Below, in pieces: positions 54,169 to 63,567 of a stretch of DNA of 64,000 nucleotides. This DNA comes from Mesonia ostreae (GTDB taxonomy: Bacteria; Bacteroidota; Bacteroidia; Flavobacteriales; Flavobacteriaceae): positions 127,080 through 191,079 of the forward strand of contig NZ_JAVRBG010000008.1 of the NCBI RefSeq assembly GCF_031845265.1, read 5' to 3'. A program made the translations under genes and the position numbers. Within the stretch, counting starts at the first letter, position 1; each line of letters opens with the position of its first letter. Under the pieces are notes generated by a model. It was given only the letters and a program-made list of their open reading frames with translations. It ran no database searches and was not told the DNA's origin.

Positions 54169-54981
54169 ATGAAACTAAAAATTTTCACATTAGCATTCGC
54201 AGTTATGGCTCTTTATAGTTGTGGACCTACTCAAAATAAAGAAAAAAACAACACTACTAATGCTACGAACGATAGCGCTATTACCGAAGCACAATGGGTT
54301 TTGCAGCAATTGGAAGGAGAAGATATTGATCCTTCTAAAAATGGAAAATTGATTAGCTTTACTTTAAATACGAAAGACAATAAAGTCACAGGATATGCAG
54401 GTTGTAATAGTTTCTTCGGAAATTATACATTGGGAGCTGGAAACCGTATTAGCTTTTCAACTTTAGGTTTAACTAAAATGGCTTGTTCAGAAGACGACTT
54501 TAAAGAATCTGAATTGATGAACGTTTTAGACATGACCGATAATTACCGAATTAACGGGAATCAATTAGAACTTAATGTAGGTAAAAGAGCACCATTAGCT
54601 ATTTTCAAAAAAGTAGATAAAAACGCCGAGCCAATTGTAGAGAAATATTGGAAGCTAAAGACATTAGAAGGAAAGGATGTAAAAATGAGCAAAAACCAAG
54701 AAAAGGAAATCTATTTTACTCTAAAGATGAATGAAAATAGAGTCGTTGGTTTTGCAGGTTGTAATGGTATGTCTGGTACTTATAAGCTAGAAGAGAGAAA
54801 TAGAATTAGTTTCTCACAAATGGCAACTACGATGATGGCTTGCCCAGATTTAGATGTGAATGAAGCAGAATTTCTGAAGGTTTTTGAATTAACAGATAAT
54901 TACACCATCAACGGGGATACCTTATCTTTAAATGTTGGAAGAAGAGCTCCCTTAGCTGTTTTTGAAGCAGTTTATCTATAA
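54169..54981 (+). CDS. Lipoprotein with two META domains (HslJ-like)
   Basis: 270 residues; lipobox around LYSCGP (Cys18). Two META domains in tandem: residues 38-148 (TEAQWVLQQLEGED, then GYAGCNSFFGNY, MACSEDD) and 155-268 (EKYWKLKTLEGKD, GFAGCNGMSGTY, MMACPD). The two units are closely alike in spacing and motifs (AGCN; MAC), indicating duplication. META proteins are envelope stress or heat-shock related in E. coli (HslJ); no defined reaction. A strong hairpin at 55024-55076 terminates it. Confidence 0.85.
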   Translation: MKLKIFTLAFAVMALYSCGPTQNKEKNNTTNATNDSAITEAQWVLQQLEGEDIDPSKNGKLISFTLNTKDNKVTGYAGCNSFFGNYTLGAGNRISFSTLGLTKMACSEDDFKESELMNVLDMTDNYRINGNQLELNVGKRAPLAIFKKVDKNAEPIVEKYWKLKTLEGKDVKMSKNQEKEIYFTLKMNENRVVGFAGCNGMSGTYKLEERNRISFSQMATTMMACPDLDVNEAEFLKVFELTDNYTINGDTLSLNVGRRAPLAVFEAVYL

Positions 54982-55023
54982 TAAAGAGAATTTATAAGAG
55001 AGGTTAATAATCACCTCAACTTT

Positions 55024-55076
55024 AGCGTAATCTAGAATTTAAACCTTAAAATAAATTTTAGATTACGCTTTGTTTT
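55024..55076 (+). terminator. Terminator after META gene
   Basis: A 17-bp stem (AGCGTAATCTAGAATTT with AAATTTTAGATTACGCT, one G-T pair) followed by TTGTTTT. It isolates the META gene from the epimerase-like gene. Confidence 0.85.
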
Positions 55077-55107
55077 ATTGTATCAATATGGTTAATTCAG
55101 TCTTTAT

Positions 55108-56121
55108 ATGAGCGACAAGATAACAGTATTATTAACAGGTGCTTCGGGAACTGTAGGCTTAGAATGCTTGAAGCAGTTGGTGAAAATTCCTACCTTAGAA
55201 ATAACGGTTTTCGATAAAAAAACCAAAGCTTCCGTCAAAAAATTGAGTCCATTTCGAGAACAGGTTGAATTGGTTTACGGAGACATCACCAATTTAAAGC
55301 AGCTTCAAAAAGTGGCTTCCAATAAGGATGTGGTTATTCATTTAGCAGCTATTATTCCGCCGCTAGCAGATGATGCTCCAAAGTTAGCTCAAAACGTAAA
55401 TACAGAAGGAACGCGTAACTTGGTTCAGCTTCTTGAGAAACAATCTCCGCAGTGCTTCTTCATTTACAGTTCGTCTATTTCAGTATACGGCGACCGCCTC
55501 AAAAATCCATATATTAAAGTTGGTGATCCTCTCACGCCAAGCCCTGGTGACGAATATGCACTTACAAAAATCGCTTCAGAAGAAATTTTACAAAACAGCA
55601 AATTAGATTGGACTATTTTTAGATTAGCAGCTATTATGGGCGGTCATAAAATGTCTAAACTCATGTTCCACCAACCTTTAGATACTTCGTTGGAGATTGC
55701 AACGCCTTCAGATACGGCGCGTGCTTTTGTAAACGCTATTCAGAAACAAAAACAACTTTCTAAGAGAATTTTTAACTTAGGTGGCGGGGAAACTTGCAGA
55801 ATCCCTTACAAAGATTTTTTAATTCGTTCTTTTAAAATATATGGTTTGGGTGAGTTTACTTTTCCAGATAAGGCTTTCGCCGAAAAAAACTTTCACTGCG
55901 GCTATTATGAAGACGGAGATGATTTGGAAGAAATACTTCACTTTAGACAAGATTCTTTAGATGATTTTTTTCAGAATGAAAAAGAAAATTTTTCTTCCTT
56001 TAAAAGGCTTGGCGCATCTTTATTTCAAAAACCTATTAAGTGGTATCTTTTACAACAATCTGAACCTCTTAAAGCTTTAAAGAACGACGATAAAAAATTA
56101 AAAGAGCAATTCTTTAATTAG
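55108..56121 (+). CDS. NAD(P)-dependent epimerase/dehydratase-like (extended SDR)
   Basis: 337 residues. Rossmann motif LLTGASGTVG (about 8-17), HLAA after strand 4, SSSISVYG and YALTK (Tyr150, Lys154), the catalytic pair of extended SDRs. It may act on a nucleotide sugar or other hydroxylated substrate; the specific reaction is not evident. It is followed by DsrE at 21 bases, so it may be co-transcribed. Confidence 0.82.
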   Translation: MSDKITVLLTGASGTVGLECLKQLVKIPTLEITVFDKKTKASVKKLSPFREQVELVYGDITNLKQLQKVASNKDVVIHLAAIIPPLADDAPKLAQNVNTEGTRNLVQLLEKQSPQCFFIYSSSISVYGDRLKNPYIKVGDPLTPSPGDEYALTKIASEEILQNSKLDWTIFRLAAIMGGHKMSKLMFHQPLDTSLEIATPSDTARAFVNAIQKQKQLSKRIFNLGGGETCRIPYKDFLIRSFKIYGLGEFTFPDKAFAEKNFHCGYYEDGDDLEEILHFRQDSLDDFFQNEKENFSSFKRLGASLFQKPIKWYLLQQSEPLKALKNDDKKLKEQFFN

Positions 56122-56142
56122 CAGAGCAAAAACATAATTAAG

Positions 56143-56673
56143 ATGAAAGTATTTCTCAGCACACTATTAATGATCATAATTCAATTTAATATGAACGCTC
56201 AAGATTGGAAAACACCAACGATTGAAGGTTACGGTAGAATCGTAGATTACGAAAATGTGGCTATTCAACCAGATTCTGCTACCACCTATAAAATGTTTTT
56301 TCACATCACTATCAGTAAAGAACGAGAAGGTGTAAATGTTTCTCTCTGGAAAATGGCGAGAACCATCAATCTTTTAGAGAATGGCGGAGTTCCTAAAGAG
56401 AACATTCAACTTGCTGCAGTAATTAGCGGGCCTGCGACGCCTATCGTTCTTTCGGCAGAAGCTTATGTAGAAAGAATGGAAAAAGCTAATCCTAATTTAG
56501 AGTTAATTGATAAACTTACAGATTATGGCGTAACGATTCACCTTTGCGGACAAGCAGCAGCCAAGAATAAAATAGATCCAAAAACAGATTTGAATCCAAA
56601 GGTTAAGCTCACCTTATCGGCATTGATAGATATTCCTACCTATCAAATGCAAGGTTACACCATTATTCGTTAA
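56143..56673 (+). CDS. Secreted DsrE-family protein
   Basis: 176 residues with a signal peptide (1-19). The DsrE/DsrF-like fold shows in KMFFHITISKEREGVNVSLW, INLLENGGVPKENIQLAAVI and IHLCGQAA with a Cys that in family members carries sulfur. Often in periplasmic redox or sulfur-relay roles; the exact substrate is unknown. Its stop is 2 bases before a decayed HdeD-like coding region. Confidence 0.78.
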   Translation: MKVFLSTLLMIIIQFNMNAQDWKTPTIEGYGRIVDYENVAIQPDSATTYKMFFHITISKEREGVNVSLWKMARTINLLENGGVPKENIQLAAVISGPATPIVLSAEAYVERMEKANPNLELIDKLTDYGVTIHLCGQAAAKNKIDPKTDLNPKVKLTLSALIDIPTYQMQGYTIIR

Positions 56674-56675
56674 TT

Positions 56676-56968
56676 TCTTCCATTAGCTTTGCTTTAGATG
56701 TAAAACGCTACGAAAGTAAAAGCTGGGGCGGACTTTTAATCTTCGGAATTTTAGGAGCTATTTTTTCATTCATCTTACTATGGAATCCTGCTTTTGCTGG
56801 GCTAAGCGTTGTTTGGTTAATTGGACTCAGCTTTTTATTTGGTGGTTTATTCAGTATATTTTTTGCATTGCAACTGCGAAAACTCCACAAATACAGCAAA
56901 AAATTAGTCCCGAATTACGAGAGCGCTATCAGCAATTAGAAAGAGATTTGAAAAATGAATGGAGTTAA
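56676..56968 (+). pseudogene. Truncated and frameshifted HdeD-family membrane protein
   Basis: In one frame the DNA reads SWGGLLIFGILGAIFSFILL then VVWLIGLSFLFGGLFSIFFA, two transmembrane helices of an HdeD acid-resistance protein with the first half missing. After LQLRKLHK a shift within an A run near 56898-56905 moves the remaining coding frame, which continues SPELRERYQQLERDLKNEWS to a stop at 56966-56968. So both an N-terminal deletion and a frameshift are present. Confidence 0.65.
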
Positions 56969-57173
56969 TCCCATAATCTATTCTCTAATATTGATTATAT
57001 CATAAATTATGAAAAATTAAAGAACTGAAAATGGAGATTAAAGATTCCTAAATTAATTCAGAATAAATAATTTTTCAGGATCAACCAAACACAATCAATA
57101 TATAAGCACATCATAAAAATGATTCAAATCGTTTTAAACACCTAAATTAATAAGATAACTAAAAACTAAACCC

Positions 57174-57961
57174 ATGATAAATTTAAGAATTATTCGATTT
57201 TAAAGGAAAACTAATCATAATAGGTGTGCCGCAGGTACTATTGGAAGTGAAGTTTCATGATTTTTAAGCTCTTTAGGCGCCAACATTTTACTGACAGATT
57301 AAGCCGAAAACAAAGTGAAAAACATCGCTGCAGATGTTGAAATAGAAACCGGTAATGCTACCATAGCGATGAAAGTTGACTTTACGGAAGAAAAAGAAAT
57401 TGAAAATTTAGTAAATAAGGCTGTAGATAAATTTGGAAAAATTTCTGCCGTGGTGAATAATGTAGATTGGGGAGCCAACACCCCACTTTTTGGTTCTGAC
57501 TCTGAGAAAAGGATCAATGGTTATAAGTTGAATACCTTAAGTGATTACAACTCGACCAAATACTGTATGCCTTACCTTAAAAAAGAGCAAAATGCATCGG
57601 TTGTATTTTCGGGTTCTGCCGTTGGGAAACACCATCGCCAGAATTTATTGAATACAGTACTGCAAAAGCCAGACTTTTAAATATGTCTTAAAGTATGGCA
57701 GTTACCAGCGGACAAGAAGTACTTTTTAATTCTTTAATTATTGGTACATTAGATAACGGCGAACCTTCAAAAGAAGCTGGTTATACACAAGCAATGATTG
57801 ATAATGTAGTAAAAGGAATTGTATTAAAAAGACGTGGACTACCACAAAATATCGCTAATGCGATGGCTTTCTTACAAAGTGATGCCGCATCTTGGATTAC
57901 TGGGACAGAGCTTACCGTAAATGGTGGTGGTGTGTATAAAAGTAAAATGCCTGCCTCATAA
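57174..57961 (+). pseudogene. Decayed short-chain dehydrogenase/reductase
   Basis: The region has SDR remnants in order: a Rossmann start around 57220 broken by stops, DFTEEKEIENLVNKAVDKFG with SAVVNNVDWG at 57390-57480, a catalytic region lost to stops near 57678-57690, and a C-terminus (ASWITGTELTVNGGGVYKSK) ending at 57961. At least three stops or shifts are needed to read it. It resembles the intact SDR at 60445-61224. Confidence 0.75.
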
Positions 57962-58228
57962 ATCTTGAGCGCATTTTATACATACAAGAACTTAAAAACA
58001 GTATCGGGCAGCGTTTTAAGCTGACGGTTACTGCTTTTATATGCGCAAAATTTGACAGCGCAACCAACCTAAAAAGTAAATCCGCAGTTTGCAAATGATA
58101 ATTTTTTGGAGGATTCTCCCCAGACGGGCATGGTTTCTTACGGTATTCCCGGCGAGAGCGTAGACCTGACCTTTGCAGAAAGCGTACCGAATTGGCAGCA
58201 ATTTTTATTAACTACTAAACCAAAAATT
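57962..58228 (+). other. Degenerate coding-like region between pseudogenes
   Basis: Two short protein-like stretches occur: one reading LYIQELKNSIGQRFKLTVTA (about 57970-58050) and another MVSYGIPGESVDLTFAESVP (about 58130-58190). Neither forms a gene and I cannot identify the families. This looks like rubble from one or two lost genes. Confidence 0.4.
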
Positions 58229-58689
58229 ATGAATGCAAGAACAAAATCTAAAGTAGTAAAAGGCGCTGTACTCACGGGTGTCATTAACGCTATAATTAAC
58301 GGCGAAATTCAATACTTTATTTTAAAAGGAAATGATTCTATTCCAATTTCAGTAGATTCTATTTCTAACAACACAGAAACGGTTTTAGGCACCGCAGTGC
58401 TGCTTGCGATTACATTATCTACGATACCACCTTGGTCGCTTACTTTGGGATAAAAGAAGAAAAAGCTCCGTTTTGGCCAACTACTTTTTGGTTAACCATA
58501 AAACACGGCTTTTTTACCTTTGGGGTAGTGACTGCATTAGCGGTCTTATGGCAAAAATATATGGGACCCGTGGAAGTATCTTTAATTTCAGCATTAATTA
58601 TTATTGGAGTAATCGCCGGGATTGTTTCGGACTTTGTAAATTACCTAACCTTAAAAGAAAGCACTTTAATCGAAGAACATAAAAATTAA
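58229..58689 (+). pseudogene. Small membrane protein split by a frameshift
   Basis: From ATG 58229 the frame reads MNARTKSKVVKGAVLTGVIN to LLAITLSTI, then needs a one-base shift around 58425-58435 to continue VAYFGIKEEKAPFW through three further hydrophobic segments and a charged end (ESTLIEEHKN), stopping at 58689. Together this is a protein of about 152 residues with four transmembrane helices, not recognised. A sequencing error cannot be excluded. It ends directly before the amidohydrolase ATG. Confidence 0.6.
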
Positions 58690-60417
58690 ATGATGAAAAA
58701 AATTATATATCTATTTGTCTTATTAACAGTGAGTGTTAACTGTAAAGACGTAGAAAAGAAATCGGAAATTAAAACCACCGAGTCTTCTGCGCAATTATAC
58801 CACAATGGTGATATTCTTACCATGGACGATCCAAAAAAATCTAGTTATGCGGAGGTTCTAGTTGAAGAATATGGAAAAATTGTTTTTGTAGGCGATAAAG
58901 CTAAAGCGGAAGAAAAATATGCCGAAGCAAAAAAAATCGATTTACAAGGAAAAACACTTCTTCCAGGTTTTATAGATCCGCACAGTCACTTTGGCATGAT
59001 TTCAAATTCTATGGGACAGGTAGATCTAAATCCTGAACCTGTAGGCGATGTAAATACGATTGAAGCTATTAAAAATCACTTAAAGGCTTATAAAAAAGAC
59101 AACAACATTCCAGATGATGAATGGATTGTAGGTTGGGGTTATGATGATGGGCAACTTGAAGAAAAGAGACACCCTACAAAGCAAGAAATAGATGCTGTAT
59201 TGCCTAACAATCCTGTGTATTTGATGCATACCAGTGGTCATATGGGTGTCGCCAACTCTGCTGCCTTAAAATTACTAAATGTAAATGCAGACTCACCAGA
59301 CCCCGATGGCGGTACTATTGTTAGAATGGAAAATTCTAAAGAGCCTAACGGCTTGGTGCAAGAAACCGCCATGTATCCTTTTATGGGAACTGTATTAGAA
59401 ATTGCCGCTAAAAACCAAGCAAAACATTTTGATGCAACCCAAGAATATTATGCTTCTAATGGAATTACAACAGCACAAGATGGGATGACAGATCGCAATT
59501 CTATAGCATTTTTTAAAAAGCAAGCAGCCGCAGGAAAATTAAAAATAGATTTAATTGCCTTAGGAGGTAATAACGATTTAAAGACAAATCTTGCCGACAG
59601 TACAATTCATTTTAAAAAATACAACAATCATTTTAAAGTACAAGGAACTAAGATAGTAGCCGACGGTTCTCCGCAAGGAAAGACAGCATTTTTTACTGAG
59701 CCTTTTAAAACGGAAGTACCTGGCTGCACACACGATTGTAGAGGTTTGCCAAGTCTTTCTAAAGAGAGTTTAAATGATTTGTTTGTAACCGCTTATAAAA
59801 ATGATAATCAATTGTTTATTCACAGTAATGGAGATGCAACCATAGATATGGTGATTGCCGCGCACGAAAACGCTTGTGAGCAATTGGGACAAGAATTAGA
59901 TAAAGACCGAAGAACTATTGTGATTCATTCTCAGTTTGTGCGTTCAGAGCAATTAGAAATCTTTAAAGAATACAATATAGAACCTTCATTTTTCACCAAT
60001 CACGCCTTCTTTTGGGGTGATGAGCACGTGAAGAATTTAGGTAAGAGAAGAGCATTTTTTCTAAGCCCTATCGCTTCCGCGGAAAAATTAGGTTTAAAAT
60101 ACACCAATCATTCTGATGCTACGGTAACGCCAATTGACCCTCTATTCATGATCTGGTCGGCGGTTAATCGCGTTTCAAGAACTGGAGAAGTAATTGGCCC
60201 AGAGGAAAGAGCCACGCCTTATCAAGCCTTAAAAGCAATTACCAGTCACGCCGCTTATGAGTTTTTTGAAGAAAACTATAAAGGAAGTCTAGAAGAAGGA
60301 AAATTAGCCGATTTTGTGATTTTGGATAAAAATCCATTAAAAGTAGAGCCTATGAACATTAAAGAAATACAAGTATTGCAAACCATTAAAGAAGGCAATA
60401 CCGTTTATAAAAAGTAA
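58690..60417 (+). CDS. Lipoprotein amidohydrolase, YtcJ-like (Amidohydro_3)
   Basis: 575 residues. A signal peptide with a Cys near VNC suggests a lipoprotein. The amidohydrolase fold has the metal motif PGFIDPHSHFG (HxH, about 100), IHSNGD and IHSQFV with metal-binding His residues, TNHSD, and a C-terminal ADFVILDKNPL. Enzymes of this group hydrolyse amide or related bonds in imides or N-acyl compounds; the substrate is unknown. It lies 27 bases before an intact SDR gene, possibly an operon. Confidence 0.85.
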   Translation: MMKKIIYLFVLLTVSVNCKDVEKKSEIKTTESSAQLYHNGDILTMDDPKKSSYAEVLVEEYGKIVFVGDKAKAEEKYAEAKKIDLQGKTLLPGFIDPHSHFGMISNSMGQVDLNPEPVGDVNTIEAIKNHLKAYKKDNNIPDDEWIVGWGYDDGQLEEKRHPTKQEIDAVLPNNPVYLMHTSGHMGVANSAALKLLNVNADSPDPDGGTIVRMENSKEPNGLVQETAMYPFMGTVLEIAAKNQAKHFDATQEYYASNGITTAQDGMTDRNSIAFFKKQAAAGKLKIDLIALGGNNDLKTNLADSTIHFKKYNNHFKVQGTKIVADGSPQGKTAFFTEPFKTEVPGCTHDCRGLPSLSKESLNDLFVTAYKNDNQLFIHSNGDATIDMVIAAHENACEQLGQELDKDRRTIVIHSQFVRSEQLEIFKEYNIEPSFFTNHAFFWGDEHVKNLGKRRAFFLSPIASAEKLGLKYTNHSDATVTPIDPLFMIWSAVNRVSRTGEVIGPEERATPYQALKAITSHAAYEFFEENYKGSLEEGKLADFVILDKNPLKVEPMNIKEIQVLQTIKEGNTVYKK

Positions 60418-60444
60418 AAGAATTAATTTTAAAAACAGAAAATT

Positions 60445-61224
60445 ATGGATACATCAAAACATTTTGATTTAGAAGGAAAAACAGCAGTGGTAACAGGTGG
60501 AGCAGACGGAATAGGAAAAGCTTGCTGCGAAATGCGCGCTGCGTATGGAGCAAACGTAGTGGTTTCTGATTATGATATGGAAGCTGCAGAAAAAACTTCA
60601 AAATCTATAAATAACAATGGAGGAACCTCTATTGCGATAGATTGTAATGTACTTAAAGATGAGGCTTTAGTAAATTTAATAGACAAGACTGTTGACAAAT
60701 TTGGTAGCATCGAAATCTTAGTCAACAATGTTGGTGGCGGTGGAGCCGGAAAAGAAAGCCCGTATGATATTGAAGTAGAGCAATTTAAAAAAGTGTTTGA
60801 GATGAATGTTTTTAGTATGTGGCGTCTTTGCCAATTGGTAGCTCCACATATGAAAAAAGCGGGTTACGGAAGTATTATTAATATGTCTTCTATGGCATCT
60901 ATTAACAAAAGTCCAGCGATTAGTGTCTACGCATCTTCTAAAGCGGCAATTAATCATATGACGCGTAATTTGGCTTTTGATTATGGCCCAGATGATATTA
61001 GAATTAATGCTATTGGACCTGGAGCAACAAAAACACACGCGTTAAGTACGGTGCTTACGCCAGAATTAGAAAAGGCAATGTTAAAACACACGCCCATAAA
61101 AAGGCTTGGAGAATCAGAAGATATCGCGGGAGCATTTCTTTATTTCGCAGCACCTATTTCTAGCTGGACTAGTGGTCAGGTCATTCTTATTAACGGTGGT
61201 GGTGAGCAGACGTTGGATATGTAA
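60445..61224 (+). CDS. Short-chain dehydrogenase/reductase (FabG-like)
   Basis: 259 residues with the full classical SDR set: TGGADGIG (17-24), NNVGG, SSMASI, YASSK (about 162-166) and a C-terminal GQVILINGGGEQ. It is cytoplasmic and probably an NAD(P)-dependent alcohol/ketone oxidoreductase, substrate unknown. Its partly repeated pseudogene lies at 57174-57961, suggesting an old duplication or gene-family expansion. Confidence 0.88.
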   Translation: MDTSKHFDLEGKTAVVTGGADGIGKACCEMRAAYGANVVVSDYDMEAAEKTSKSINNNGGTSIAIDCNVLKDEALVNLIDKTVDKFGSIEILVNNVGGGGAGKESPYDIEVEQFKKVFEMNVFSMWRLCQLVAPHMKKAGYGSIINMSSMASINKSPAISVYASSKAAINHMTRNLAFDYGPDDIRINAIGPGATKTHALSTVLTPELEKAMLKHTPIKRLGESEDIAGAFLYFAAPISSWTSGQVILINGGGEQTLDM

Positions 61225-61379
61225 TATTTAAAAGGATTTAAGACTTTTAGACGTAAGACAAACGCATATTTTATGGAATGGCATTTGTTTCACGTCTGTT
61301 TTATTTCTTGAATTGAAAAGATCAACAAGGATTTATTGTATAAAGCAGTCAGCAAATTTCAACATCTAAACATAAAATT

Positions 61380-61809
61380 ATGAAAGAAGAGAAAAACACA
61401 AATGATTCCAATAATAAAAAAAAGATCATCGTGCTAGGTGGAGGATCTGCCGGTGTGCAAGCAGCATTACGTGCTCATGAACTTGGCGCAGAGGTCACTA
61501 TTTTAGAAAGTGACCGTATAGGTGGTACAGCATTTAATAAAGGTCCTGCTCCCGTTCGTACGCTTGCTCGCGCAGCTCGATTGCGCGCAGATGGTATTTT
61601 GTAAGCTAATTGTAAACAAAAAAACAAAACAGCTTTTAGGCTCTTATTCTGCTGAAGTCATTCAGGTTGCTGCTACTTGTATAGCTACTCAAATGAAAAT
61701 TCAGGATATTGCAGAATTAGAATTGGCCTTTCCTACATTTACTGAGGCAATAGCCATGGCAGCCCAAAGAATTTGTAGAAAAATGAGAATAGATCAACCT
61801 GAAAGTTAA
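61380..61809 (+). pseudogene. Flavin disulfide reductase with large internal deletion
   Basis: The first 61 codons are a normal N-terminus (IIVLGGGSAGVQAALRAHEL, DRIGGTAFNKG) of a dihydrolipoamide/mercuric reductase-type enzyme. At about 61590 the sequence jumps, out of frame, to the C-terminal dimerisation domain (LGSYSAEVIQ, then PTFTEAIAMA). Roughly 300 middle residues, including most of the FAD and NAD domains, are lost. The usual C-x4-C after GGT is replaced by GTAFNKGPAP, so the original may not have been a disulfide reductase. Confidence 0.75.
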
Positions 61810-61841
61810 CTTTAATCCTAGTTTTTTTCAGTAGAAATAAA

Positions 61842-61867
61842 AAAAGCCGCCTTAAAAGACGGCTTTT
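61842..61867. terminator. Terminator hairpin
   Basis: AAAAGCCG / CGGCTTTT stem. A second stem, AACCTGCC / GGCGGGTT, follows at 61877-61903. They end convergent units on both sides. Confidence 0.75.
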
Positions 61868-61876
61868 GTCTCCCTG

Positions 61877-61903
61877 AACCTGCCCGTACCATTCAGGCGG
61901 GTT
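61877..61903. terminator. Second terminator hairpin
   Basis: AACCTGCC / GGCGGGTT (one G-T pair) with an 11-base loop and a T-rich tail. Confidence 0.5.
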
Positions 61904-62016
61904 TATTTCAGAGTTTCCTGATAGTTAGTAAAGAACTCCATGAGATGCTGAAATAGATTTACAATGACAGTTCTCATTATCTTTTAAAACGGTTTTCAAT
62001 CTTTTAAAAAAAAAAA

Positions 62017-63567
62017 TTAATCCAAACCTCCTTTTCTAGTAGCATCTTTTGCTTCTGGCCATTGCATTTGCTCACCAGTTCTAGAGTTCATAGGAAGAAC
62101 TGCTTTTTCTTTAGATGTTGTTTCTGGATCTTCACTTGCCATATACGTCATAATTGCCGTTAAAATTACATTATTACGTACATCATCAAATACAATTTTA
62201 TCATAAGTATCTAAATTGGTATGCCAAGTATAATTCCAATACGACCAGCTTAAAGAACTTAAGCTAAAGGCTGGCGCTCCCGCTGCAACAAAAGCAGCAT
62301 AATCTGAACCTCCTCTTGAAGGAGTACCAGGAAATGTAGTGGCTATTTCTCCTTTAATCTCTTCTGGAACGGGTTCTAACCATCTATTGATATAATCATA
62401 GGCATGTAAAAACCCTTGACCGCTAATATTTTTTACACGACCCGTACCATTATCTTGATTAAAAGACGCTTGCACATGAGCAACAATTTCTGGGTGATCT
62501 TTTACAAAAGCTCTAGACCCATTTAAACCTTGCTCTTCGCTACCCCAGTGTCCTGCAATAATGGTGCGCTTTGGATTAGGATATAATTTTTTTAAAATTC
62601 GCATGGTTTCCATCATAATGATGGTTCCTGTACCGTTATCGGTAGCGCCAGTACCTCCATCCCACGAATCAAAATGCGCAGAAAGAATTATATATTCTTC
62701 TGGCTTCTCGCTTCCTTCAATTCTAGCAATGGTATTAAATGTTGGAGTCTCTCCCAAATCTTCAGATTGCGCTACCACTTTAATTTTAGGCGTATTTCCA
62801 CTTTCCACTAGACGGTAAAGCAAACCATAATCTTCCAAAGAAATATCTATACTAGGAACGTCTTTCGTGTACGCGCCAAATATTTTATTGGCACCAAAGC
62901 CTTTAGACCAATATGAAGTAATAATACCTTCTGCTCCCGCTTCTTCTAGTATTTTTGGTAATTCTTTAGAAGTATGCCCTGTATTTTTTATACGGTTTCT
63001 CCAAAGAGAATCGGTTTCTCTCATCGTTTGCTTCATCTTATCCCAAGACTTATCTGTTGCCCATTCTTCCCAATTATGGGCAGGTCTTCCTGTAGGTTGC
63101 AACGCAGACATCAATACAAATTTACCCTTTACGTTAGAAAGCATTTTTTTAAACTCTCCTTCACTCGAAGCTTCTGGTAAAATCACCACCTCTGCCGTCA
63201 CTCCTTTTTTCTTAGTAGCAGGACTCCAGGCTAATTGTTGTCCCTGTAAAGAACTTACTCGGGGTTCAATCATATCAATATGCGTAATTCCGCGTTCCCA
63301 AGCGCGCCAAGTTCCATATTCTTGATTTTCAGCACTAATCCCCCAATCTTCATATTTTTTAATAGCCCAATCGTGAGCTTGTTTCATTTGTGGCGTACCT
63401 ACCAATCTAGGTCCAACCACATCCATCAACTCGTGTGCAATTTCTTCGAGTTTAGAATTTTCATTGGCTTCCTTTACAATGTTATCTACCATTTGTTCTT
63501 GCGCTTGAAGCTGCAACCCTCCAATGACAAGAAACAAACTAAACAGTGTTCTTAAATTCTTTTTCAT
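62017..63567 (-). CDS. Secreted M28-family metallopeptidase
   Basis: 516 residues, signal peptide ending QLQAQ. A PA-like insert (about 125-265) is followed by the M28 zinc-binding set: SAHFDSWDGGTGATDNGTG, HWGSEEQGLNG, and C-terminal GGSDYAAF and TWHTNLDTYD. Co-catalytic zinc aminopeptidases of this kind release amino acids from peptides outside the cytoplasm. It is not near peptide transporters in the visible region. Confidence 0.92.
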   Translation of the reverse strand: MKKNLRTLFSLFLVIGGLQLQAQEQMVDNIVKEANENSKLEEIAHELMDVVGPRLVGTPQMKQAHDWAIKKYEDWGISAENQEYGTWRAWERGITHIDMIEPRVSSLQGQQLAWSPATKKKGVTAEVVILPEASSEGEFKKMLSNVKGKFVLMSALQPTGRPAHNWEEWATDKSWDKMKQTMRETDSLWRNRIKNTGHTSKELPKILEEAGAEGIITSYWSKGFGANKIFGAYTKDVPSIDISLEDYGLLYRLVESGNTPKIKVVAQSEDLGETPTFNTIARIEGSEKPEEYIILSAHFDSWDGGTGATDNGTGTIIMMETMRILKKLYPNPKRTIIAGHWGSEEQGLNGSRAFVKDHPEIVAHVQASFNQDNGTGRVKNISGQGFLHAYDYINRWLEPVPEEIKGEIATTFPGTPSRGGSDYAAFVAAGAPAFSLSSLSWSYWNYTWHTNLDTYDKIVFDDVRNNVILTAIMTYMASEDPETTSKEKAVLPMNSRTGEQMQWPEAKDATRKGGLD

